DNA of 50,914 nt from positions 1 to 50,914 of the forward strand of contig JABGQM010000032.1 of assembly GCA_018648805.1 (NCBI GenBank). The letters run 5' to 3'. Source of the DNA: Verrucomicrobiota bacterium. Lineage in GTDB: Bacteria > Verrucomicrobiota > Kiritimatiellia > UBA8416 > JABMPJ01. The stretch's first letter is position 1. Each line of letters begins with the position of its first letter. The notes under the pieces were generated by a model. That model was not told the origin of the DNA. It ran no database searches and worked only from the letters and a program-made list of their open reading frames with translations. The translations under genes were made by a program, and so were the position numbers. Shown here piece by piece: positions 34,799-42,651 of the stretch.

Positions 34799-37700
34799 CG
34801 CGCCCCTCCCGCCTCAAGCGCATCCTCAATCGAGAGAAACTGCTCCTGCTCCAGTTGCCCGCGGGCGTAGGCGGCCCATTTGCTTTCCGGGAAATCGTAG
34901 GTTAATCGTTTGTAGTAGGAATAGGCCGCCATGGCATCATCGGGCGACGGGCGTTCCGTGGCGGCGACGATAGCCTCCATCGCTTTGCCGGCCCAATACA
35001 TGGCCTGCGCGCGGATGGTCGGGCCGTCGTAGGATTCGTTGTCGATCACTCGCTTGAATGCCGCGACAGCTTCGTGCATGTCCCCCGCGCGCATGAACAC
35101 TTTACCGGCCTGCAGTCCGGACTTGCCGGCCAGCTCGTGATCCGGGAACCGTTCCTGCATGCGACCGTAGATGCCGGCAGACTTGACGTACTCCTTCATC
35201 GCCATTTTTCGCATCGCCTCGGCCTCGACCTGGGCTTCCTTGTCGTCGCTCTTTGCCAGGAGTGCCTTGCCCCTCGCCTCGTACTCACCCGCCTTACGCT
35301 TGAAATGACCGCCCAGTCGCACCATCGACAGGGCGAGGAACTCGGAATCGGGATACTTGTAGGCGAGCTTGACGTATTCCTGCGCCGCAATCTCCGGTTC
35401 ATCCATCTTCTCGTAGACGGTGGCGATCTTGTACTGCGCCTGGGAGGCGTAAATCGACTCGGTATAGCCACGGGTGACCCGCATATAACGCGACAGCGCC
35501 GCCCGGTAACGCTCCAGCTTCAGTTCCCCGTCCTCCGTGGTGTCGGCTTCTTCCTGGGTCAATGTCGCCAGCAGGAATTCGGCGTGGGCCCGCGTCTCCG
35601 GGTCACGAAACATCTCCATCGCCTTCTCCAGCATGTCCTTGGCGCGGGCATACTCCTCGGCCGCCCGCTCGGTCTCACCGAGCTTGCGGTGTCGTGCGGC
35701 CATCTCGAGATAGGATTCAGCCAGCAGGAACTGGGTATCCATCCCGATATCCGGATCGCTGTAGGTCTTGGAGAACGGCGCGATCCCGCCATCGGCGCCC
35801 TTGCAGATCCTCACCATCCGGGTGGCACTCTTCCACCCCAACGCATCGGTGTAGCGCACCCCCATAACATCACTGTAGGAAACAGGGAACCCGTCACGCC
35901 GCACATCATACATCGCATCAGCTGCAGCGGCTCCCTGTAGCCCGCTCTCGCCGAGAGCGAGGCCCGGATCGTCCTTCCTCGCATAACTCAGCTCAACCCG
36001 GCTCTGGAACACCCCACTATGCTCGCCCACCTCCAGCAGGGCCACCTTGTGCTTGGCCCCGGACTTGGCCTGCATCAGGACGCTGACCGTGTCGCTCTCG
36101 TCCGAGACATCGCCGCCCAGGTCCACCACCCGCACATAGAGCGATTCGCCGACAAAAGCATTGGTCTTGGCCTCCTGGTAACCGTCCTCCATCACGTCGA
36201 GTATGGCGTGTGTGCCCACCGTCGCCGCTCCCGTCAGCCACTGCTCTGCACCGCTCTCATCCGTATAGCGAAAGCCGACATGGACCTTCTCGCCGGACTG
36301 AGCGACCAGCCCGCGCGGCTCCACCCACATGCCCAGCTCGTCCAGGCGCTGGATCTCATTGCTACTCAACACACCGTACTCCGGCAGCACGCCGGGAATC
36401 AGGGGCACCGACGCGTTGAACGTTGCGCCCTGTTCGTAGGGCACATCCCTACCGGAAGGCTCATTCCAGTAGATCGGGTTCTGCGCCGGTCTCAGCCAGC
36501 TGCTGCCGCCGCCGAGACCGGCGGACAGTCTGAGCGTGCCGGGCACAGTGATGTTGAACGCCGTGGTCTCCGCCGTATCACCACCAAGATCACCGAGCAG
36601 GCTCCCCTGCTCACGGCCGGCATCGCTCTGCACAAACATATCCACCGTCGAGCTCCCACGCAGCGCCAGGTGTGGTACGTCGACCGCAAAACTCAGCATC
36701 ATCCCATGCAGCGCCCCGATCCCGCCCTCAGGCGGATCAGACAACGCAACCACGCTATGCTTGACCGCCCAGCGCGGCAGCGCGGTGCCGGTCCCACTGC
36801 GTGCCGGCAGATCAGCACCACCCAATCCCGCTGCCGTCGCCTCACCCCGGTCTCCGCCATAGCTGGCCGGCACCGGAGCGGGCTGCGGCGGCCGCCGGTG
36901 GCGCGGTGCATTTTCCGAGTAATCAAATCGACTGTAGTCGAGCGGTGCCACGGTGGCGTGCGAGGCGAACAGCTTGGGTGTCCGGTAGACCGCCCGCCCC
37001 ACCCTCGCATGGCGCTCAGTCGATACGCCGGGCCGGATATTCTCGGTATCACGGTAGATAGCTGTCAGCATCTCACCCTCGCCGACCTTGATCTGCGCCC
37101 GCCCGCCTGCTTGCGAAGCTTGCGGCGCGGCCTGACCCGGTTTCGACTCCGCCGGCGTTCCCGCGACGGCTGTAACGGAAAGGACAAAGGTGCCCGGGTA
37201 TTCCTCGCTCTCAAGCGCCTCAAACGAGCGCTCCCCGCCGCTCTTGCTGGCCAGGGTCACCTTCAAAGTATCGCGCCCGTCGGTGCTGTCCATGTCGGCA
37301 TCACGGATGGTCAGGGGGAACGGATCGTTAACAAGGAACCGCAAGACCCTGTCGTAGGTATCAAGCGGCCCGTACTTGCTCCACCTCTGGAAATAGCGTT
37401 CGAACCCGATACGCGCATTGCTGAAACCAACATTGAGGAAGCGTTCGTGCTTTTGTTTGTCTTCAGTCACGAATCGGTCATCGAGATAACGGACCGTCAC
37501 CTTGTCACCGGTCAGAATCTCCAGCGTCGCGTTACGATTGAGCGCCGCATAATCCGTGGCCACCGGCAGCACCTGTTTGCCCTTCGCATCCGTTAGCCGA
37601 ATGCTGTTGAGCGCCGGTACCGCTCCCTCGTGCGACCGCACACGTAGCCTCAAAAGCCGTGTCCGCGAACCGGGTGCAAAGGTCACCTTGAACTCAGTGC

Positions 37701-40700
37701 CATCCGCATTGGCCATCACCGCCGCACGCCCGTTGCGCTGCTCGGTGATCGTGCCCGGGGGGATCCGCGCAGGATCAAAGAACGAGTCAGGGCACGCGCT
37801 CAGCTCTTCCGAGCCGTCAACATTGGCCAGCAACTTGACCGTGCGCCCGAATCCAATGCTGCTACTCCAGCCCGTCGCCCATATCTCGAAGCGGTGCAGC
37901 CCCTGCTTCAGCGTCGCTTGACCCTCAAGCTGCGCCGGGTCCTCACTGTTCGTGATGGGCCGGCCATCGACGGCCAACATGAACGGGGCGGGATGCTGGA
38001 ACTTTGCCGCATCGCGCATGGTCGTCGGAATCTTGTGCTCGCCCAATTCCAGCCGGAAGCGACGCGTCACCTCAGATTTCTCATAGAAGTAGCCGCGGAA
38101 GCGGTAAATGACCAGGCCCGGCCAATGGTAGGAATTGTGTTTCCAATCTTCCTGTTTGGCGATGGAAGCGGCCAAAGCAGCCGACGGCCCGGTCACATTC
38201 CGGGCCACGCCTTGCATATCCTTGTCTGTCTTCCAGCCCTGACGGAAATAGGCATTGCGCCTCCCGACATCGTACAGGTAGGCCACGCTATTCGTCACCT
38301 GCAGACCCAAGGCATTCATGATGCGGACCGAGGGGTGCCAGGGCTTCTCGACGCTGGCCGGATTTAGGGGAAAGCCGACGACGGTCTCGACCTCGTGTGC
38401 GTTGATCCCGGTCTCTACGAAGAACTGATGCAGTTTCGCGCCCGGCTCACGCGCGCTGACCGTCATTTCGCCTAGCTCCACGTTGTCGTTCAGATCGATC
38501 GTGAAGATGGGATTCTCGCCCTTGACCGGTTTCCAGGCAGGGGCGCCGGTGGCCGGACTGATCACGCTGTTGGGGTTGCGACCCGGCTCGGTGTGTGCGG
38601 CAAAGGCCATCGCCGGCGCGCCCACGGTCGGAATCATCCCTTCAAAGGTTCCCGTGAATGGGCCGGTCTCCTTCAAGGCAATGCTGGCAATCGAGTCGCC
38701 GCTGGACGTCGCCACGCTGACCTTGAGTTCGTCGACGGCCGCCGTCCGGCTGCGATCCGGATCAATCACCCGCACGTTGATATCCCGCCCCGGCTTGATT
38801 CGCTCCTTGGCCTGGCGCGCCCGCTCGGCCGCCGCAATCTCGGCCTTCAAGTCGGCCAGCTGGTCTCCGCCCATCTTGCTCGCCTCAAGCTTCGACATGT
38901 GGCGCTTGGCCAGCGCCTCGTTCAGTCGTTTCTGGTCAGCAATACGCTGCTCGGCCTCTGACAGCAGCTTACGCGCTGAAGCCATCAGGATGGCGTCCGA
39001 CTTCACCGTGATCGGGCCGCCCCGCTTCTCGGCCATGTTGTTCATCTTCTTGCGGAAGCGCTCCGAATAGGCGAAGTAGATCTCGTCGTCACCGATGAGC
39101 TGCAGCGTCCGATCGTCTGGGGCGGGCGCGCCCAATGCGCTGGCCACTTCGCCGCGAAACTTGGTCTTCTTGTCGCCGAACTGGCGCAGCAGGAACCGTT
39201 CGCGATCGCCGGAAGTCGCCCACACCACCACCTCGATCTCGGTGCCCATCCCTGAGACAGCCAGGGTCGGGTCGTCGAGGGTCACCTTCAATTTTTCACC
39301 GGGAACCAACGTGGTTTGCGCGTCGGGCGAGCCCAGGTCGAGCTCCGACGCCTCCATCAGCTTCTGGCGCGCAAGCTGCAGTTTGCCCTGCATGATCTTG
39401 GCCTCGGCATGGTTCGGGTCCCTCGCCAGGAGTGCATTCACATCGTCGGAGGCATCATCAAACTCCTCCATATCGTAGTAGACCTCGGCCCGGGCATAGC
39501 GGCTCGGTGCCCACATCTCGGGGATGCGCTCCATATCCAGTTCCTGGAGGGTCCGGAGCGCCGCATCGTAACGCTTGCCGATACGCTCAGCCTTCACACG
39601 GCGCAGCGTCGCCGCGTGGCGCGCCACGGAGTTGCTATAGGCCGGGTTCTTCTGGATACGCACGTAAAGCTTGTGTGCATTCTCGAGCTGGCCCATTTGC
39701 AGTGCGATATCACCATAGGCGATCTCGATATCAATCTTCTGGTCCGTGGACCAGGGCGAGCCCGGTTCAGCGATCCAGGCCATCAGCGCCTTGATCAGCT
39801 CCTCCATACGGGCGTCCTCACGACTATAGATCGTCCGCTGCAGCACCCAGAGCAGGTACTCCGTGGAGAGATCGCGGTGCACCGGCAGCAGGGCCTCCCA
39901 GCTATCCTCCACCATGGTCCAGGCCGTCTCCTCGTTGCCCGACATCCATTCGGCCTGTGACTTGTAAATTGGATAGGCCGGATCGTTGCGGCCCACCGGA
40001 ATCGATACCAGCCCCATCTGCAGCGAGGCCTTGCCGATCAGCGCTTTGAGCGGCGGCAGGTCACGGCCGTGATCAAAGTGAGGATAGGAACTCTGTCTGC
40101 CAAACACGGTCAATCCAGCTCGCGCCAGCACCTTGGCCGCCGATGCCTCATCATCGAGGAGTGCATGCGTCAGCTTGCTCACGCTGCTGAACTCATGGGC
40201 GCGAACGGGATGATTGCGGTAGCGACGACCGGGAATCCCAACCGCCGATTGCCAGAGAGAGATGGCGGCGCGGTGCAGTAGCACGGGGTCCGGTGTTTCG
40301 ATGAGCCAATCACGTAAGCGCTTGCCGATTGGATACCCCATCCCCTTCCCGCGCAGCTCATCGGTGACGTCGAAGAGCATCTCCAGCACTTTCGGGTCAG
40401 TGAAGACCTCTTCCGAGACCAGGGCAAGGTTGTCGAGGCCCTGAATGTCGATTCGCGTCGGCGCCTGCCGGACGCCGTCCAGCGCTTTCTGCAGGGCTAC
40501 GGACGTGGCGGCCACGTCCGACACATTCGTGATGGAGAGCAGATCCTTGCAGACCAGCGTCGGATTGATCGCATCATGCACCGCGCGGTGTGCCGGCTCC
40601 ACTGCACTTCCCTTGAAATGTCCGCGCACCACCTGCCGCACCTCGTGCGGCAGCGTCTTCCAGATTGGGGAGCTCACCAGTTGCTGCACCAGCTCGAGCT

Positions 40701-42651
40701 GCTCGGTATTGTCCTCCGGGTACTGCAGGTTGACCCAGGCGATCAGCTGCCAGGCATCCATCTTGCCCTGCTTGATGCCGTGGGCCACTGCGCCGCGCAG
40801 TGCCGGCTCCAGCTCGTGCGGCTTGGCCTTCTCCGGCTCGCGTGCCTTCAGACCCTCGAAGTTACGCTGATTCCCCGGATACAGCCGCCAGAGCCCGGCA
40901 ATCCAGAGACTATAGCCGTCAATCTTGATGCCCCGCTTTGAGACCGCCTCCCGGGCCAGCAGTTGAGCTTCCGCTCGCGGATCCTTAAGCAGTTCAGGGA
41001 TGGCTTCGGGGGTGACCGCGAGGATCTTACGCAGCCGCTCGTGGACGCTCGTAATCTTTGGCTGTGGCGCCGTGTAGTCGGCCCAGAACTTGCGGAATAC
41101 CGCCAGTCGCTCGGCGGCAGGCGCATCCTTCTTGACGTCCACGGTGTTCAGTCCGCCTCCGAGCGACCCGATCAGCTGACTCACTTTGCTATTCTGCTCC
41201 TCAGTCCCACTACCAAGATCACGCAGAGAGCGGAACCAGCTGGCATTTCGCTGGTCGTGATGCATGGGAAGACGCCAGGACTCGGCACCCAGGTACGCGG
41301 CGGCCATCTTGCCATAGTCCTGTTCCTTGCCGCCCGCGGCCTTAGCCCGGATCAGTGCTGCGGTCTTCGATGGATTCCGCACAAGCTGAGGTGCCAACGT
41401 CATCGCCTCTTCCGGAGTGAGCTCGTTCCATGGCTTATCCAGCGGAACCACACCGGTCTGACTGTTCATCAGCTCGGGATGCGCCTTGACGTAGGCGCGC
41501 ACCGTCTTGACCGTGAGGAGCGTGTCAGCACGCCAGCCCTGCATGAGCTCGGTCTGCTGCAACGGAGTCAACTTCGGAAGCGCAGCCAGGACCGGTGCCA
41601 GCTTCGCATCGATCTCCTGCTGCCAATGCTCCCCGGCATCGCGGTGCATCCAGCCGTCCTGCACCCACTTCGCGTAATGCGGGTGCTTGGCCAACAAGGC
41701 CGTGGCCTGGGCGATTGGCGCAGCGGACCTCCCCTGCCCTCCTGCTTGCGACCCGCCCTCCTGCTTACCATCGCTTGCGGAGGGAGCTTGCGGAGGGTTA
41801 CCTTCGAGCTGGGCCTTATTGTAGCGCTTGACCGACAGTGCCCAATCGAGCCGCAGCTTCAGCTCTTCATCAAAGTTCATGGCGGCAATGATCTTCTCGA
41901 TATCGCTCGCCATCTGATCGGTCAGCTGCATGCCGTTGTGATCGTTGTAGGCCACCGGCGTATCGAGCTTCGTGAGCAGCCAGACAAAGTAGGTTTCGTA
42001 GCGCGCGCTCAACAGGTCGGCAGGCAGGCCCGCTTCCAGGCACGCCATCAGACGATTGATCACGCCCTGGCCCCGCTGGTTATAGCGGGTGACGTGATGC
42101 AGGAACCACTCATCGAACTGGCGGGCGCGCGGACAGACCAGGAGGCGATCCCCTTCGGCGCGGCTGAATTCGTAGGCGCCCCAGACGTCGCCCGTCCGGC
42201 CCTTCTCGATGACCCGGTCGAAATAGAGTGTGTAAACCGCATGGACCGCATCGTCCGCCATCTTCGAGGTGAGATCGGCCCGCAGCAGGTACTGGCGATA
42301 GAGCGAGATGGCCGTCTTCCAATCGGCACTCAGCTCCGCCGCCCGCGCCGCGTGGTAGAGCAGCGTCGGGTCTTCCGGCACATTCTTCTGCAGCCACTTC
42401 TGCGTCTCTGCAATCGCCTGCGTGGGCTTGCCCTCTTCCAGCCCCGCCGCCAGAAGAGAGAGGATTGCACTCTCGGGTTGGGTAGCGATGGTGCGCGAGA
42501 TGGCCGTGCGCTGTTCGGTGAATGTGGCGGCGTGGGCTGTAGGGAGAGGGAGCAGATTAAGTAGATAGATTAGGTAGATAGACGAAGTAAAGAGACGAGC
42601 ATACCTAATCTTTCTACTTAATCTTTCTACTTTGTCTTTCCCTTCCCTCAT
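34795..42651 (-). CDS. Giant secreted TPR/beta-sandwich protein (2618 aa)
   Basis: Paralogue of the 2504-aa protein with the same order of parts. Signal peptide (residues 1-41, cleavage after A-H-A), largely encoded by an F1 repeat. Alpha-helical solenoid to about 1110, with a TPR unit D-P-N-H-A-E-A-K-I-M-Q-G-K-L. Beta-sandwich modules from 1115 to about 2290 (V-P-G-E-K-L-K-V-T-L-D-D-P; S-S-G-D-S-I-A-S-I-A-L-K-E-T-G-P-F-T-G). C-terminal BamD-like TPRs from about 2300 (Y-V-K-L-A-Y-K-Y-P-D-S-E, identical in the paralogue). It differs by a charged coiled-coil insert at about 1215-1275 and by three short in-frame repeat insertions, near residues 286-306, 1843-1849 and 2231-2239. Translation is coupled by ATGA to the 761-aa gene before it and the array ORF after it. 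Function unknown; the domain content suggests a periplasmic or surface machine. Confidence 0.82.
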   Translation of the reverse strand: MREGKDKVERLSRKIRYARLFTSSIYLIYLLNLLPLPTAHAATFTEQRTAISRTIATQPESAILSLLAAGLEEGKPTQAIAETQKWLQKNVPEDPTLLYHAARAAELSADWKTAISLYRQYLLRADLTSKMADDAVHAVYTLYFDRVIEKGRTGDVWGAYEFSRAEGDRLLVCPRARQFDEWFLHHVTRYNQRGQGVINRLMACLEAGLPADLLSARYETYFVWLLTKLDTPVAYNDHNGMQLTDQMASDIEKIIAAMNFDEELKLRLDWALSVKRYNKAQLEGNPPQAPSASDGKQEGGSQAGGQGRSAAPIAQATALLAKHPHYAKWVQDGWMHRDAGEHWQQEIDAKLAPVLAALPKLTPLQQTELMQGWRADTLLTVKTVRAYVKAHPELMNSQTGVVPLDKPWNELTPEEAMTLAPQLVRNPSKTAALIRAKAAGGKEQDYGKMAAAYLGAESWRLPMHHDQRNASWFRSLRDLGSGTEEQNSKVSQLIGSLGGGLNTVDVKKDAPAAERLAVFRKFWADYTAPQPKITSVHERLRKILAVTPEAIPELLKDPRAEAQLLAREAVSKRGIKIDGYSLWIAGLWRLYPGNQRNFEGLKAREPEKAKPHELEPALRGAVAHGIKQGKMDAWQLIAWVNLQYPEDNTEQLELVQQLVSSPIWKTLPHEVRQVVRGHFKGSAVEPAHRAVHDAINPTLVCKDLLSITNVSDVAATSVALQKALDGVRQAPTRIDIQGLDNLALVSEEVFTDPKVLEMLFDVTDELRGKGMGYPIGKRLRDWLIETPDPVLLHRAAISLWQSAVGIPGRRYRNHPVRAHEFSSVSKLTHALLDDEASAAKVLARAGLTVFGRQSSYPHFDHGRDLPPLKALIGKASLQMGLVSIPVGRNDPAYPIYKSQAEWMSGNEETAWTMVEDSWEALLPVHRDLSTEYLLWVLQRTIYSREDARMEELIKALMAWIAEPGSPWSTDQKIDIEIAYGDIALQMGQLENAHKLYVRIQKNPAYSNSVARHAATLRRVKAERIGKRYDAALRTLQELDMERIPEMWAPSRYARAEVYYDMEEFDDASDDVNALLARDPNHAEAKIMQGKLQLARQKLMEASELDLGSPDAQTTLVPGEKLKVTLDDPTLAVSGMGTEIEVVVWATSGDRERFLLRQFGDKKTKFRGEVASALGAPAPDDRTLQLIGDDEIYFAYSERFRKKMNNMAEKRGGPITVKSDAILMASARKLLSEAEQRIADQKRLNEALAKRHMSKLEASKMGGDQLADLKAEIAAAERARQAKERIKPGRDINVRVIDPDRSRTAAVDELKVSVATSSGDSIASIALKETGPFTGTFEGMIPTVGAPAMAFAAHTEPGRNPNSVISPATGAPAWKPVKGENPIFTIDLNDNVELGEMTVSAREPGAKLHQFFVETGINAHEVETVVGFPLNPASVEKPWHPSVRIMNALGLQVTNSVAYLYDVGRRNAYFRQGWKTDKDMQGVARNVTGPSAALAASIAKQEDWKHNSYHWPGLVIYRFRGYFYEKSEVTRRFRLELGEHKIPTTMRDAAKFQHPAPFMLAVDGRPITNSEDPAQLEGQATLKQGLHRFEIWATGWSSSIGFGRTVKLLANVDGSEELSACPDSFFDPARIPPGTITEQRNGRAAVMANADGTEFKVTFAPGSRTRLLRLRVRSHEGAVPALNSIRLTDAKGKQVLPVATDYAALNRNATLEILTGDKVTVRYLDDRFVTEDKQKHERFLNVGFSNARIGFERYFQRWSKYGPLDTYDRVLRFLVNDPFPLTIRDADMDSTDGRDTLKVTLASKSGGERSFEALESEEYPGTFVLSVTAVAGTPAESKPGQAAPQASQAGGRAQIKVGEGEMLTAIYRDTENIRPGVSTERHARVGRAVYRTPKLFASHATVAPLDYSRFDYSENAPRHRRPPQPAPVPASYGGDRGEATAAGLGGADLPARSGTGTALPRWAVKHSVVALSDPPEGGIGALHGMMLSFAVDVPHLALRGSSTVDMFVQSDAGREQGSLLGDLGGDTAETTAFNITVPGTLRLSAGLGGGSSWLRPAQNPIYWNEPSGRDVPYEQGATFNASVPLIPGVLPEYGVLSSNEIQRLDELGMWVEPRGLVAQSGEKVHVGFRYTDESGAEQWLTGAATVGTHAILDVMEDGYQEAKTNAFVGESLYVRVVDLGGDVSDESDTVSVLMQAKSGAKHKVALLEVGEHSGVFQSRVELSYARKDDPGLALGESGLQGAAAADAMYDVRRDGFPVSYSDVMGVRYTDALGWKSATRMVRICKGADGGIAPFSKTYSDPDIGMDTQFLLAESYLEMAARHRKLGETERAAEEYARAKDMLEKAMEMFRDPETRAHAEFLLATLTQEEADTTEDGELKLERYRAALSRYMRVTRGYTESIYASQAQYKIATVYEKMDEPEIAAQEYVKLAYKYPDSEFLALSMVRLGGHFKRKAGEYEARGKALLAKSDDKEAQVEAEAMRKMAMKEYVKSAGIYGRMQERFPDHELAGKSGLQAGKVFMRAGDMHEAVAAFKRVIDNESYDGPTIRAQAMYWAGKAMEAIVAATERPSPDDAMAAYSYYKRLTYDFPESKWAAYARGQLEQEQFLSIEDALEAGGAR
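35935..35963. repeat. Hairpin repeat family F2, copy 3, in frame inside the 2618-aa gene
   Basis: The flank CTGTAGCCC precedes the stem CGCTCTC (35943-35949), loop GCC and GAGAGCG (35953-35959), then AGGC. The stem differs from the other copies on both arms in a paired way. It encodes part of L-A-L-G-E-S-G-L-Q-G, absent from the matching loop of the 2504-aa paralogue. Confidence 0.65.
37106..37125. repeat. Repeat family F4, short copy inside the 2618-aa gene
   Basis: CCTGCTTGCG (37106-37115) and GCTTGCGG (37118-37125) are shared with the longer copy at 41737-41797. It encodes Q-A-S-Q-A-G-G in a linker that is longer than in the 2504-aa paralogue. Confidence 0.5.
41737..41797. repeat. Repeat family F4, long copy inside the 2618-aa gene
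   Basis: CCCTCC occurs at 41737 and 41756, and its complement GGAGGG at 41779 and 41792, with CTTGCG words between them. The whole can fold as a GC-rich hairpin. It encodes about 20 residues rich in S, G, Q and P (near 286-306) in a solenoid loop where the 2504-aa paralogue has only a short linker (K-P-D-P-Q-V-S-T). Confidence 0.6.
42555..42636. repeat. Repeat family F1, copy C, encoding the signal peptide of the 2618-aa protein
   Basis: Arms 42555-42589 and 42602-42636 flank a 12-base loop. The 13-base units here read GTAGAAAGATTAR and TAGATAGATTAGG instead of GTAGCACGATTAR, with the change present in both arms so pairing is mostly kept. On the minus strand it supplies residues 6-33, including K-I-R-Y and the start of the hydrophobic core (S-S-I-Y-L-I-Y-L-L). 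Confidence 0.85.

Noticed and set aside
36019..37596. A 525-codon plus-strand frame
   Set aside because: Antisense shadow of the 2618-aa gene; composition artefact.
40963..42564. A 533-codon plus-strand frame
   Set aside because: Antisense shadow of the N-terminal part of the 2618-aa gene.
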